A stretch of DNA of 64,000 nucleotides, from NCBI GenBank assembly GCA_016705325.1, contig JADIYJ010000003.1, positions 372,001 through 436,000 of the forward strand. Reading direction: 5' to 3'. Of the stretch, positions 19,890 through 30,216 are shown in pieces. The position numbers were made by a program, and so were the translations under genes. The DNA is from Pseudomonadota bacterium (lineage in GTDB: Bacteria; Pseudomonadota; Gammaproteobacteria; Steroidobacterales; Steroidobacteraceae). The notes below the pieces were generated by a model, which was not told the DNA's origin, did no database searches, and worked only from the letters and a program-made list of their open reading frames with translations. Position 1 is the first letter of the stretch; each line of letters opens with the position of its first letter.

Positions 19890-22328
19890 CTAAAGGCCAG
19901 CCGCGGGGTCGTCCGGCGGCCACTGATCCGGCGGTGCACCACTGCAGACGCGTTGCCGGATGAAGTTGTCGCTCGGGGTCAATCCAAGCTCGCAGCTGCG
20001 CACGCACAACGCACGAAACGACGCAGCGTCGAGGCCCGTGGTCTCGTGGTACAGGTCTGGAGTCGCTGCCATCGCGACGAGGAGATTGGCCGCGCACTGC
20101 TCCCGAACGAGCGGCAGTCGCGGCTGGTCGCGCACGACTCGGCAGCCTTGATCACGGTCGCGCAATCCGCGCGGCTGAGCGGTCCGCGCGGCTCGCGTTT
20201 GCGTGCGACCAGAATGTCGCCGGCGGTCGTCAACGCCGCACTTCGACGCTCGCCGTTCCACAGGCCCAGGTCGATCTGCACGCCGTTGGTCGATGCGGCC
20301 ACGGCTCCGGCGCCGTTGCCGGCTCCGACCCACAGGCCGGGCACCCGCCGCACGTCTGGCGGGAGGCCGGCCCGCAAGTCGAGCCAGAACGGCCGTTGCC
20401 GGCCGCAAGGGCATGGTCGTGCCATCGCACCGGGTGAATCCGACCACGACCTCGCGGTCCGAGAACACGGCGCGATGCACCACCGAAATCGCGTCGTCGC
20501 GCAGGCCAGGGACGGCCTGGCCGTCGAGCAGAATGACGGGCCTGGCATCGGATTCGCCGCAGGTCCGATGTCCAGGACGCCGGCCAGCGTCGCCATCGGC
20601 AGCCGCGACTTGTCCAGGATCTGCTGCGCCTCGAGCCTGCTGGCGACCGCAGGCGCAGCGGGCGACGCGGTCGCCGGCGTTGCAGGCACGGGCTCGCGCT
20701 TCGACCTGGGCTCGCACCATTGGTGGATCGGTGTCGGTGGCTGGTGCCGGTCGATGACGGCATAGATCGCCAGTGCGCCCAGCAACGCTGCGGCCGCCCA
20801 GGACCACCTGCGCCAGCCGCGTCCGCCGGCCTGCCGTCGGTTGGCGGCTTTGCCGCCGGCGTCGGCGGCAGCGGCGCCGCTGGCGATGCAGGTGACGGCA
20901 CGATCGCTGGCGGCGACGGGCGCGGGCGAAGATACGGTCGGCCTGGCCGCGCTGGCGTCCTCAGGGGCAGGGCGGGTCCGGTCGGCCTCGCTGCGGCGAT
21001 CCGCGGGCACCGATGGCACGGCAGCGATGCCAACACGGGCGTCGGTTCGAGCAGAGGCCGCGGCGTTGCGTCGGTGAGGACTGGGTCGGTCTTGACGCTC
21101 GCCGTCGTGTCCAGCACGGGACGGGTGCGGCTGCGCCGCCCGAGCAGACAGCGCCGCGCCTCGGCCGCGGCAATCCGGTGCAGCTGCGACGAATCCGTGA
21201 TCGAAATGGCGACGTCCTTGCGGTGCCCGGAGCCACTCAACGCGCTGTGGACCGGCTCGACCAGGCCGATGGCGCGGACCCATTGCCCGGCCCAGGTGGC
21301 GTCGGGAACGTTCCGTCCATTGTCGAGGGCCTCCGGCCAGATCTTCAGACAGGCCATGTCGTGTGATTGATTGGCGAACTCGACGCGCAGGCAGGGCGTG
21401 TCGGTGTGTGGCGACGAGTCCAGCGCGACTCGCACGATCTTGCCGATCGCTTCCACGCGATCGCCCACGTGGCCGCAGCATTGCGCGAAGTTCGTGGCAT
21501 CGACGACGTCGCACGCCGGGACGTACTCGCGGTGCAAGGGCAGGGCCGCACTGCCGGTAAACGCGACCGGTCGGGTCGGGATGTTGCGCCCTCGAGAAAG
21601 TCCTCGAACGTCGGTACCTGCGCGAAAGGAGCGGCGCAAATGGCGGCGAAATTCCGCACTCTTTGCTCGATTTCCAGGAGCGAGAACGCGAACGAATCGA
21701 GGCTGGCGTCGAAATGCCGGCCACGGCGACCGGAGTGCTGAAAGTTGCGCTGGCCGAGTTCCGTGCTCTGCAGGCCCGCGAGTTGCGGCACGAACATGCC
21801 GTCGTAATCGATCAGCCGCAGTTGAGTCGCGCTCAGGACGATCACGTTCGTCGGCTGGATGTCGCCGTGCGCGATACCGTGCCTGTGCAGTTCGCGCGAA
21901 ATTCCCCGCAGCGACATGCGCAATTGCTGGAGCGCATCGGCATCGGCCCGGTGCGCGGCAACGAATGCCGCGAGCGTCTGGGCCGTACGCCCAGTCCATC
22001 CGGACGATGGGGTAGGTGCCGCTTTCGGTCGTGATTCCGGACGGCTGGAATTCGAAGTCGACGAACAGGTGCTGCGGATGCGACGCAGGTAACCCTGATG
22101 GCGGTATCGTGCCTGCAGCGAATCGGAGGGCTTGTGAAAGCAGCGGACGGCATAACTCCGGCCGTCGGCCACGACCTCGAACGTCAGCGCGAAATTGCCG
22201 CTGCGAACGACCCGGCTGGCCCGGCCCACGCGAGCGCAGGGTGCCGGGGCCCAGCAGCGGGTCCGACAAGGCGATGCCCAGGCTCAGCTGCAGGGCGTCG
22301 GAGTACTCCGCGGTGACGGATAGTGCAT
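19890..22328 (-). pseudogene. YegI-like protein kinase with C-terminal membrane anchor, at least nine frame shifts
   Basis: Piecing the three minus-strand frames together gives one protein-like sequence of about 800 residues. From ATG 22328: an N-terminal kinase domain (SGNFALTFEVVADGRSYAV near 22220, catalytic loop HRHGIAHGDIQPTNV, then LRLIDYDGMFVPQL near 21800), an OB-fold-like middle (GDRVEAIGKIVRVALDS), a proline/alanine linker, one membrane segment (RWSWAAAALLGALAIYAVID near 20770), and an extracytoplasmic domain ending near 19890. HGD...DYDGM is typical of the YegI group rather than PknB. Frame changes fall near 22310, 22240, 22095, 22000, 21590, 20980, 20560, 20400 and 20130. So many indels in otherwise conserved sequence suggest poor sequence here, but decay is possible. 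Confidence 0.75.
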
Positions 22329-22621
22329 GTTCCTGCGCCGGGGACCGGCAGAAATTGTGGCCGTCGCCTCATGTGATTTGTTTCAGCGCAATCTTCACAC
22401 GCCCCGAGGCGGGGCAAAGCCCATTCGCAGAACCCGCGCTCCGCCCGCAGCCAACTGCTCGACCATCGACCGTGAAATCGGGCCAGATGCGCAGGCCGGT
22501 CCATGATTCACGCCCTGCCGCTCTCTGCTGGATTTCAGGCACACACAAGGCGAGAATTTCCCACCGTCAATCGGGAACCGATCGCGGTGTCGAGTGACTG
22601 GATGGCAGAGGCGTGGTGGCG
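22329..22621. other. Intergenic stretch between divergent kinase and phosphatase genes
   Basis: This 293-bp gap holds the upstream regions of the two divergent genes. A small GC-rich hairpin (GCCCC/GGGGC) lies near 22401-22416. I see no convincing promoter, RNA or additional gene; short frames on both strands do not resemble proteins I know. Given the indels to the left, a damaged short gene cannot be excluded. Confidence 0.4.
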
Positions 22622-23124
22622 ATGAAAATACTGTTCGTCTGCATGGGCAACATATGTCGGTCGCCCACCGCCGAAGGCGTTTTCCGCGCACACGCACGCC
22701 GGCTCGCCCCGGCTCTCGACATCGAGTTCGACTCCGCCGGCACCCACGCCTATCACGTTGGTGAGCCGCCCGATCCACGCTCGATCGAGCTGCCGCCCAG
22801 GCGGGGTATCGACCTCACGGACCTCCGGGCGCGACAGGTGCACGATGACGATTTCGGGCGCTTCGACCTGATCGTGGCGATGGATCGCCTGAATCACGCA
22901 ACGTTGCTCGACCGCCGTCCGCCCGAGTATCACCAGCGTATTCGCACGCTGCTCGAGTTTGCCGGCAGAAGGCCGCGCCGGCCGATGTGCCCGATCCTTA
23001 TTACGGCGGCGCAAAAGGCTTCGACGACGTGCTCGACCTGGTCGAATCTGCGGTCGAGGGCCTGCTGGCCGAGGTCCGCCACAGGTCGGGGTCCGTTGAC
23101 AGGACGGCGTCGCGATACGGCTAG
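22622..23124 (+). CDS. Low-molecular-weight protein-tyrosine phosphatase, frameshifted near 3' end
   Basis: Dephosphorylates phosphotyrosine or related substrates. The N-terminus ILFVCMGNICRSPTAEGVFR contains the P-loop Cys-x5-Arg (residues 7-13). The first frame runs through REFTLLEFAGRR-like sequence to about 22975; reading from GAT at 22984 in the next frame gives DVPDPYYGGAKGFDDVLDLV, which includes the catalytic-acid DPYY motif, and stops at TAG 23122-23124. A single indel between is inferred, giving about 167 residues, the normal size. Without it the catalytic Asp is lost. ATG at 22622 is preferred over GTG at 22613. Confidence 0.85.
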
Positions 23125-23222
23125 ACTCCAGCGGTTGATGTGTCAGGGGGGGACGCGCCGCCAGGACGGCTCGCCGTGGCTTCGTGGTCGATAACGAAAG
23201 ACTATAGAGTTCGGGGCGAGGA

Positions 23223-24876
23223 ATGAATTCAGCCGCGCGAGCGACGCTGGTCACAGCGTTGCAGCAATACTTTTCGATTCCCGGGGATGAAGCCGCGCTG
23301 GTGCTCGACGAGTTCGAGCCATGCGTGTGCCGCGGTGGCGATTGGCTGTTCCGCCAGGGTGACGAAGCCGATTGCCTGTTCCTGCTGGCGCGAGGCCGCA
23401 TGCAGGTGTGGCTGGCACAATCCAACGGCCAGGAACCCGGCGAACGGCTCGTGGCCGAGGTCAACCCCGGCGAGACCATCGGCGAAATCGGCATGCTCAC
23501 CGGCGGGGCGCGATCCGCGAGCATCCGCGCCGTGCGCAACAGCCTGTTGCTCAAGATGACCTCTGCGGCCTTCGATCGGCTCGCGCGGCAGCGGCCTGAT
23601 CTCACGCGCCACATCGCGGGCGGTATTGCCGGCCGGTTGCGCGATCGGACCGCCGGCGTCTCGCACATCCGTCGTAACCTGAAGACGATCGCACTGGTGC
23701 CGCTGGGCTCGGTGCAATCGGCCGAGGCCCTCGCGGCGAAACTCGGCGCGGCGCTGCAGCTTTACGGACCCACCTGCGTCCTGTCCGCCACGGCAATGCG
23801 CGACGCGGGTGCGCCCGCCTTGCCGGCGGCGCGACACCAGGACCAGTCGCCGGCGATGGTCGACTGGCTTGCCGTCAAGGAAGACGAACATCGCTTCGTC
23901 ATGTACGTGGCGGATCCGGCCGACGGCGTCTTCACCGACATGGCGCTCCACAACGCGGACCTCATCCTCCTGGTCGGGCAGGCCGGTGACGATGCCGCGC
24001 CCCGGTCCTGGGAAATGCAGGCATTCGACGAGACCAATGCCGGGCGCGCCGTCGGCCTCGTGCTTGGTGGTGGCGCCGCGCGTGGGTTTGCGCACCTGGG
24101 CGTCTATCGCGCGTTGCATGAATCCGGCACGCCGGTGGACTGGCTCGGAGGCGCCAGCATCGGCGCCGTCATGGCAGCCGGCATGGCGACGGGACTGGAG
24201 CCGGGTATCGTCATCGAGCGTGCGCGCAAAGCGTTCGTGGACGGCAAGCCTTTTGGCGACGTGACCGTGCCGATCATCTCGTTCCTGCGCGGAAGACGCA
24301 TGGAGCGTCTGATCGATGCCCACTTGCCGGGCGAAATCGAAGACCTGCCGGTGCCGTTTTTCTGCGTTTCCAGCAACCTCGGCAATGGCCGTGTGCAGGT
24401 GCACGATCGGGGCTCCTTGCCGCGCTCGTTGCGCGCAAGCGTGTCGCTGCCTGGCATCTTTCCGCCGGCCGTGATCAACGGCCAGCTGTCCGTCGACGGC
24501 GGCATCCTCGACAACCTGCCGGTCGACCTCATGCGTGCCCGTCCCGTCGGTCGCGTGATCGCCGTCGACCTGAGTTCGCGCAAGGATTACACGGTCGACT
24601 ACCCATCGGTACCGTCACCCTGGCGGGTGCTCGCCGGACGGATGCTGCCGCTGTCAACGCGGTATCGCGTACCGAGCCCGGTGTCGTTGATGCTGATGGC
24701 GATGTCGATTGGCGCGATCGGTTCGGCCCGAGCGGCCGGGGCGCGCGGACTTGCTGGTGCGGCCGCCCGTGGGTGGTTTCAGTTTCACGGATGTGCGCAG
24801 CTTCGACCGCGTCGTCGAGGTCGGATATCGAGAAGCGCAAAAGGCAATCGCCGATGGTTGGTCGCCGCAGGGCTGA
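23223..24876 (+). CDS. Cyclic-nucleotide-binding patatin-like phospholipase (NTE/RssA type)
   Basis: A predicted serine esterase regulated by nucleotide binding. Residues 15-130 form a cyclic-nucleotide-binding domain (GDWLFRQGDEADCLFLLARG, NPGETIGEIGMLTGGARSAS), a middle region follows, and residues 278-450 are the patatin domain with the oxyanion GGGAARGFAHLG, nucleophile GGASIGAVMA and catalytic DGG (SVDGGILDNLPV). Near 24745 the frame shifts: the downstream frame reads ADLLVRPPVGGFSFTDV and ends with TGA at 24874-24876, matching the family end. ATG at 23223 follows GGGGCGAGGA. A class III cyclase and a CpdA-like remnant within 6 kb suggest cAMP or cGMP as ligand. Confidence 0.87.
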
Positions 24877-24919
24877 GTCGAAGGTAACCGGCCGCGGGGC
24901 CGGCAAAGCAGGGGGGAAC

Positions 24920-25897
24920 TTGCAGCATTCAATCCGGAGCGGGCGGCCCGCGCGTGCAACATTGCTGACGATCATCACGTTGGCAATCGGGTGCCAGCCC
25001 ACACTGGCCGTGACGGCAGGGCGGAAGCCGCTGCTAAGACGGCTGCTGGTGCGCGGGAGTAGCGGCGCTCGGTCGCATCGAACCGTACGGTGGCATCGTC
25101 CACGTCGCCGCCGCCTCGACACCCGACGCGATGTCGGGCGCGATCCTGAGCAAACTGCTGGTCGACCGCGGCTCGGACGTGACGGCGGGCCAACTGCTGG
25201 CCGAGGTCGACACTGCTGCGCTGGCGCGCAGCCGCATCGTCGAAGCAAAGCCGAGCTCGAAACCGCGAAGCGCGATGCCACCGCCTCCGTCAGCCTCGCG
25301 GATGAGGCCTGCGTGCTTGCCGACGTTGCGGCCCAGCGCTCGAACCGCAAGCAGGACCTGCTCGGCCGCGGACTCGCTTCGAGCGAGGACGCCGAGCAGG
25401 CCAAGGGCGATGCCGATGCCGGCGTGGCCTCATGCAAGGCGCGACGTGCATCGGCCAGTGTCGCGCAGTCGCGTATCAGCGCAGCCGCCGCGCGCGTGAC
25501 GCGCTTCGAGACGGAACTCGAGCGCTCGTTCGTTCGTGCACCCTTCTCCGGCCGGGTCATCGACGTGCGGCGCCGGCCCGGAGAAATCGTCGGCATGGAG
25601 GGCGTGCTCGAGCTTGCGCGCATCGACCAGATGCAGGCGATCGCAGAGGTCTTCGAAGCCGACGTCCGCCGCGTGCGAGTGGGCCAGCGTGCGCTGGTGC
25701 GCAGCCCGGCGCTGCCTCAAGACCTTACCGGCACCGTGACGCGCATTCGCCCCAAGGTGCAGAAGCTCGACCAGATTGGTGACGATCCGGTTGCACGCAA
25801 GGATGGACGCATCGTCGAAGTCGAGATCAAGCTCGACGACGGCCGCGCGGCTGCAAACCTCACTAACCTCCAGGTCGAGGTCGAGATTGGCCGCTGA
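24920..25897 (+). pseudogene. Membrane fusion protein of a DevB/HlyD-type ABC exporter, frameshifted
   Basis: Periplasmic adaptor of the exporter encoded with the next two genes. A TTG at 24920 behind GGGGGG opens a signal-like N-terminus (LLTIITLAIGCQ). The frame changes near 25050, giving LGRIEPYGGIVHVAA and SKLLVDRGSDVTAGQLLAEV, the biotinyl-lipoyl-like start, and changes back near 25260 to ELETAKRDATASVSLADEA, a coiled-coil hairpin, RAPFSGRVIDVRRRPGEIV and the C-terminal beta-barrel, ending at TGA 25895-25897. About 325 residues if two indels are corrected. Its stop overlaps the permease start. It is similar to DevB, which works without a dedicated outer-membrane gene nearby. Confidence 0.75.
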
Positions 25898-27066
25898 GGG
25901 CACGTGGAGTCGGCTGCTGCCCTCCGCGCCGCTCGGGTGGTTGCAGCTGTGGCACAAGCCGTTGCGCCTCACCGTCGCCGTCGCGGGCATCGCGTTCGCC
26001 GTGCTGCTGATCCTGATGCAGCTCGGCTTTCGCTCGGCGCTGTTCGAGAGCACGTTGCGCTTCCATGAGCGCTTCCGCTACGACATCGCGCTGTTCAGCA
26101 CGGACAGTGTGTTCATTGTGCGGCCGGCGCCGTTTACGATCCGTCGTCTATACGAGGCGATGGGTTCTCCTGACGTCGAGTCGGTGAGCCCGGTCTATAT
26201 CTTTCCGGCGACGTGGAAGAACCCGTGGACCAACGCCCGCCGCAGCATCAATGCGGTCGGCATCGACCCTACCCGCAATGTGCTCGACACGCCGGGCTTC
26301 GCGGACACCTGTTCCAGGCTGGTTGCACAGGACGTCGTGTTGTTCGACCGTGCCTCGCGGCCTGAATTCGGGCCGGTGGGGGAGCTGGCGCCCGGATGCG
26401 CCGGTCAGCACCGAAATCAACGATCGCGCGGTCTCGGTGGTGGGACTGGTCGAGATCGGCCCGTCGTTCGGCATCGATGGCACGGTACTCACCAGCGTCG
26501 ACAACTGGCTGCGGCTGTTTCCGGACCGGTCGCGCAACCAGATCCAGCTGGGCCTGGTGACGCTGAAGCCGGGCGTGGATGCGAATGCCGCGCGCGATCG
26601 CCTGCGCTCCTATCTGCCCGCGGATGTGCTGGTCATGACCAAGGCCGACTTCGCCGCGCGCGAGAAGGCGTACTGGAACGGGGCCACGCCGATCGGTTAC
26701 GTGTTCGCGTTCGGCGCGATCATGGGCCTGGTGGTCGGCGCGATCATCGTCTACCAGATCCTGTTTGCGGATGTGTCTGAGCACTTGCGTGAGTACGCCA
26801 CGCTGCGGGCCATCGGGTATCGCAATCGATTCGTGTCCGGCATCGTGCTGCAGCAGGCCGCAATCCTCGCGGTGCTCGGCTACCTGCCGGGCATGGCCGC
26901 GGCGTGGTTCCTCTACCGATCGGCTGCGCACGCAACCCGTTTGCCGCTGCACCTGACGACTGATCGGGCACTCACGGTGTTCGTGCTGACGCTCGTGATG
27001 TGCGCGCTCTCAGGTTTCCTCGCGCTGCGCAAGGTGCGTCGCCTCGACCCGGCGGAGGTCTTCTGA
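25887..27066 (+). CDS. DevC-like ABC transporter permease (FtsX/MacB fold), one frameshift
   Basis: Membrane subunit of the DevBCA-like exporter. TTG at 25887 overlaps the adaptor stop. The first frame gives LGWLQLWHKPLRLTVAVAGI and a first membrane helix with LILMQLGFRSALFE, a periplasmic domain (SVSPVYIFPATWKNPW) and runs to about 26385. The next frame then gives DAPVSTEINDRAVSVVGLVE and the three C-terminal helices (GAIMGLVVGAIIVYQILFAD, SGIVLQQAAILAVLGYLPG and the last before RKVRRLDPAEVF). The product is about 390 residues after one correction. The stop overlaps the ATPase start by 1 bp. Confidence 0.85.
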
Positions 27067-29015
27067 TGCCTGGCAGTGCGGACGCGCCGGTCGTCGTCGA
27101 AAACCTCAATCACTATTACGGCAAGGGCCCGCTGCGTCGGCAGATCCTGCACGACGTGTCGACGACGATTCCCGCTGGCGAGATCGTCATCGTCACCGGA
27201 CCGTCGGGGTCCGGCAAGACGACACTGCTGACGCTCGTCGGTGCGTTGCGTGCACCACAGGACGGGCGCCTGCGTGTGCTCGGTCACCAGCTCGACGGCG
27301 CAAGTCGCACGGCTCTCGAAGACGTCCGCAAGCGTATCGGCTTCATCTTCCAGAGCCACAACCTGCTCGGCGCATTGACTGCTTCCCAGAACGTGCAGCT
27401 CGGCCTGCGCGTGACCGGTCGCGCCGCACGTGCCGACCTGCGACGCAAGGCTGATTCGATGCTGGAGGCAGTCGGTCTTGGCGAGCACACTCACAAGCGC
27501 GCGGAACAGCTGTCCGGTGGCCAACGCCAGCGCGTGGCCATTGCACGCGCCCTGGTCGGCGAGCCGGTCATGGTGCTCGCAGACGAACCTACTGCGTCGC
27601 TCGACAAAGCCTCGGGCCGCGAGGTGGTCGATCGCATGCAGTCACTGGCCCGGGAGCGGGGCACCACCATCCTGCTGGTCACGCACGACAACCGCATACT
27701 CGACGTTGCCGATCGCATCCTGCACCTCGAAGACGGCAAGCTTGCCACCTTCACCGATGCCGTCATTGCCAATACGCAACAGATGATGCACCTGCTGGCC
27801 CAGAACACCGAGCGGCAGCACGTTGAGCAGCTGGTCGACGCGATGGACGAGGCGGCGTTCCGCGGCACGCTGCAGGAGCTTACGCAGCAGTCGCAGAAGT
27901 TCCTCGAGGCGACCGCACTGGCGAGCGACGAGGCCTACCAGAGCATGCTCGAGCAGTCGCTGCGCGTCTTTACGCGCCGGGTCGGCGAGCTGCTTGATGC
28001 AGAACGCGCGTCGCTGTTCCTGGTCGACCGCGAGCGACAGGAACTCGTGCTGCGCGTCGCGCAGGACATGCCGGAAGGTGACTATGTGCGCATTCCGCTG
28101 GCCAGCGGAATCGCGGGCGCTGCGGCGATGTCGGGCGAGGTGGTGCGAGTCGACGATGCCTATGCCGACCCGCGTTTCAACCAGACAGTCGATGCCGAGA
28201 CTGGCTTCCGCACGCGTTCCATGCTGTGCCTGCCCCTGCAGGATCGCAGCGGTGCGGTGTTCGCCGTGACACAACTGCTCAATCGGCGCGGCGGCCGCCC
28301 GTTTGACGAACAGGACACGCACCGATACGCAGAGTTTGCGTCGTCGCTCTCGGTCCTGCTCGAGTCGCTGGTCAAGCTTGGCGGTGCCGACGATCACAGC
28401 GCCGCCGCATACGACAATTTCCGCCGCGCGCTGCGTCCGTACGGCCTGCCTGTTTTCTGCCTGCCCGGTAATCACGACGAGCCGGGCCTGATGGTCGACC
28501 TGGTGGGCGGCGATGGATTCCAGTACGGCGGCACGGCCGAATTCGGCGCGTGGGGAGCGGTGTTCATCGACACGCACGTGCACGACTGCCCCGAAGGCAG
28601 AGTCGAACCGAAGGAACTCTTGCGACTCGAGTCGGCGCTGCAGGCCTTCGGCGACCGACCGCTGCTCGTGTGCCTGCATCATCCGCCATTGCCCGTCGGC
28701 AGCGCCTGGCTCGATGGGGTGGGCCTGCGCAATGCCGATGAGTTGCTGGCCGTCATCGAGCGGTATCCGACGGTACGTGCCGTGCTCGGTGGTCACGTGC
28801 ACCAGGAATTCGAGCGTCGGCATGGACACTCGCTCGTGCTCGCGACGCCTTCGACCTGCGCGCAATTCACGCCGCTCACCGAGCATTGCGTGATGGACCT
28901 CAGGCCGCCGGGTTATCGCTGGCTGGAGTTGCTGCCCGATGGCCAGGTGCGGACGGAAGTGCGGTGGCTGCAGGACTGGGAAGTGGCCGAACGGCCGCCG
29001 GACGACCGTTTCTAA
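27066..29015 (+). CDS. DevA-like ABC ATPase with GAF domain, joined in frame to a CpdA-like C-terminal half
   Basis: Residues 1-225 are an ABC ATPase (Walker A GPSGSGKTT, signature LSGGQRQR, LADEPTASLD, VTHDNR) for the upstream permease. A helical linker (about 230-290) and a GAF domain (about 295-435; VGELLDAERASLFLVDRERQ, GIAGAAAMSGEVVRVDDAYA) follow. From about residue 440 the sequence changes to the C-terminal half of a CpdA/Icc cyclic-AMP phosphodiesterase: LPVFCLPGNHDEPG, LVCLHHPP and VLGGHVHQEFE. The N-terminal half with the Asp-x-His and Gly-Asp metal ligands is absent, so this part should be inactive. The junction near 28375 is better explained by deletion or misassembly than by functional fusion. 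Confidence 0.82.
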   Translation: MPGSADAPVVVENLNHYYGKGPLRRQILHDVSTTIPAGEIVIVTGPSGSGKTTLLTLVGALRAPQDGRLRVLGHQLDGASRTALEDVRKRIGFIFQSHNLLGALTASQNVQLGLRVTGRAARADLRRKADSMLEAVGLGEHTHKRAEQLSGGQRQRVAIARALVGEPVMVLADEPTASLDKASGREVVDRMQSLARERGTTILLVTHDNRILDVADRILHLEDGKLATFTDAVIANTQQMMHLLAQNTERQHVEQLVDAMDEAAFRGTLQELTQQSQKFLEATALASDEAYQSMLEQSLRVFTRRVGELLDAERASLFLVDRERQELVLRVAQDMPEGDYVRIPLASGIAGAAAMSGEVVRVDDAYADPRFNQTVDAETGFRTRSMLCLPLQDRSGAVFAVTQLLNRRGGRPFDEQDTHRYAEFASSLSVLLESLVKLGGADDHSAAAYDNFRRALRPYGLPVFCLPGNHDEPGLMVDLVGGDGFQYGGTAEFGAWGAVFIDTHVHDCPEGRVEPKELLRLESALQAFGDRPLLVCLHHPPLPVGSAWLDGVGLRNADELLAVIERYPTVRAVLGGHVHQEFERRHGHSLVLATPSTCAQFTPLTEHCVMDLRPPGYRWLELLPDGQVRTEVRWLQDWEVAERPPDDRF

Positions 29016-29031
29016 TGACCGTGGGAAACAC

Positions 29032-29676
29032 ATGAAAGACAAACTGCCGTTTCCGCTGCTGGATACTCCCGCTGCCCTGGCCAGCTGCAATGGTTGGACG
29101 GAAGAGGTCTATCGCGACCTGCTCGCGCTGCAGGAGGGTTCCATCAGTCATGACGCGCTGGATGCCAAGTACCTGTACCGTCGGGCCATCCTGACGCTCG
29201 ACCTCACTGGCTTCACGGTGCAGGCCATGAAAGACCGGCCGCTCAATGCGCTCCTGCGCATCCTGGATGCGCAGAAGGTCTGTATTCCGGTGCTGCATGA
29301 GCACGGCGCGCTGCTCGTGCGCGCGTTCGCGGACGACCTCGTCGGCCTGTTCGAGGAGCCCGGCCGGGCGCTCGATGCCGCATTCGAGATTCACCGCCGT
29401 GTGACCGCTTTCAATCACTCGAAGCATGCTGCGGAACAACCGGCGCTCGCCTGCATCGGCATCGGTTACGGCCAGGTGTACGCGATCGGCCCCAACCTGG
29501 CGATGGGCGACGAAATGAATCGTGCTTCGAGGCTCGGTGAAGACACTGCCCGGGGCAATGAGACGCTGGTGACGTCGAATGCCTATTTCGCGCTGCGCAG
29601 CCGCCCCGACGTCCTGTTCGAGCAGGTCGCGAGCGACGACCAGCTGTTTCCGTATTACCGGGCGTCGCCGCACTGA
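29032..29676 (+). CDS. Class III adenylate/guanylate cyclase domain protein
   Basis: A 214-residue stand-alone nucleotidyl cyclase domain. LTLDLTGFTVQAMKDRP and AFADDLVGLFEEPGRALDAA carry the two metal-binding aspartates, and AMGDEMNRASRLGE carries the Asn and Arg expected for transition-state stabilisation, so it may be active. Whether it makes cAMP or cGMP cannot be read with confidence. ATG at 29032 has GGGAAA upstream. It is 16 bp downstream of the ABC-GAF gene with its phosphodiesterase remnant, which places making, degrading and sensing of a cyclic nucleotide side by side. Confidence 0.82.
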   Translation: MKDKLPFPLLDTPAALASCNGWTEEVYRDLLALQEGSISHDALDAKYLYRRAILTLDLTGFTVQAMKDRPLNALLRILDAQKVCIPVLHEHGALLVRAFADDLVGLFEEPGRALDAAFEIHRRVTAFNHSKHAAEQPALACIGIGYGQVYAIGPNLAMGDEMNRASRLGEDTARGNETLVTSNAYFALRSRPDVLFEQVASDDQLFPYYRASPH

Positions 29677-29777
29677 ACCCGGGCATCAAGCCCCACGAAC
29701 TGCAGCCCGGTGCTCGCAGCAAGCGGTCCGCCCAATGACCGCTGGCGCCGATGGCCGGGTCATCGTGGAAAAATCGA

Positions 29778-29999
29778 CTAAGGTTTCCTGCCGCCAAGCA
29801 GGAGCAGCGCGGCGCCGATGGCGATTGCTCCCACACCGGCCCAGACCGGAACGTTGACCGTCTGCTTTTCCTTCACGGACATTTCGATCGGCCCCACGTT
29901 GATGTCGTGAGTCTGCTTCGTGTAACTGAAGCTCCCGTAGACGAGTCCGAGGACGCCGGCCACGATCAGCACGATGGCGGCAATCTTGACTGCATTCAT
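29778..29999 (-). CDS. Small two-helix membrane protein of unknown function
   Basis: A 73-residue protein: helix one (VKIAAIVLIVAGVLGLVYGS), a polar periplasmic or cytoplasmic loop (YTKQTHDINVGPIEMSVKEK), and helix two (PVWAGVGAIAIGAALLLLGG) ending RKP. Small proteins of this plan are widespread in proteobacteria and unnamed. Start ATG at 29999 with GAGCGAAC upstream on the minus strand. It has no operon partner. The following gap to 30216 shows no gene. Confidence 0.75.
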   Translation of the reverse strand: MNAVKIAAIVLIVAGVLGLVYGSFSYTKQTHDINVGPIEMSVKEKQTVNVPVWAGVGAIAIGAALLLLGGRKP

Positions 30000-30216
30000 G
30001 TTCGCTCCCTTCGTGTCCGTCGCAGGACATTTCCCATACGATCGTACCCGGTCGTCGTAAAACTACGCCAGCCGACGACGCGGTCTGTGCGACACCGCAC
30101 ACAGGAATCTCTCGTCGCGATGTCGCCTGCCCAAGGCTGCGTTCAGGACGGGCCATAGCCGCGTTCTGGCGCAGCTGGCCGGTCACGCGGTCGCCTGAAC
30201 GAGCGGTTCCCTGGAG

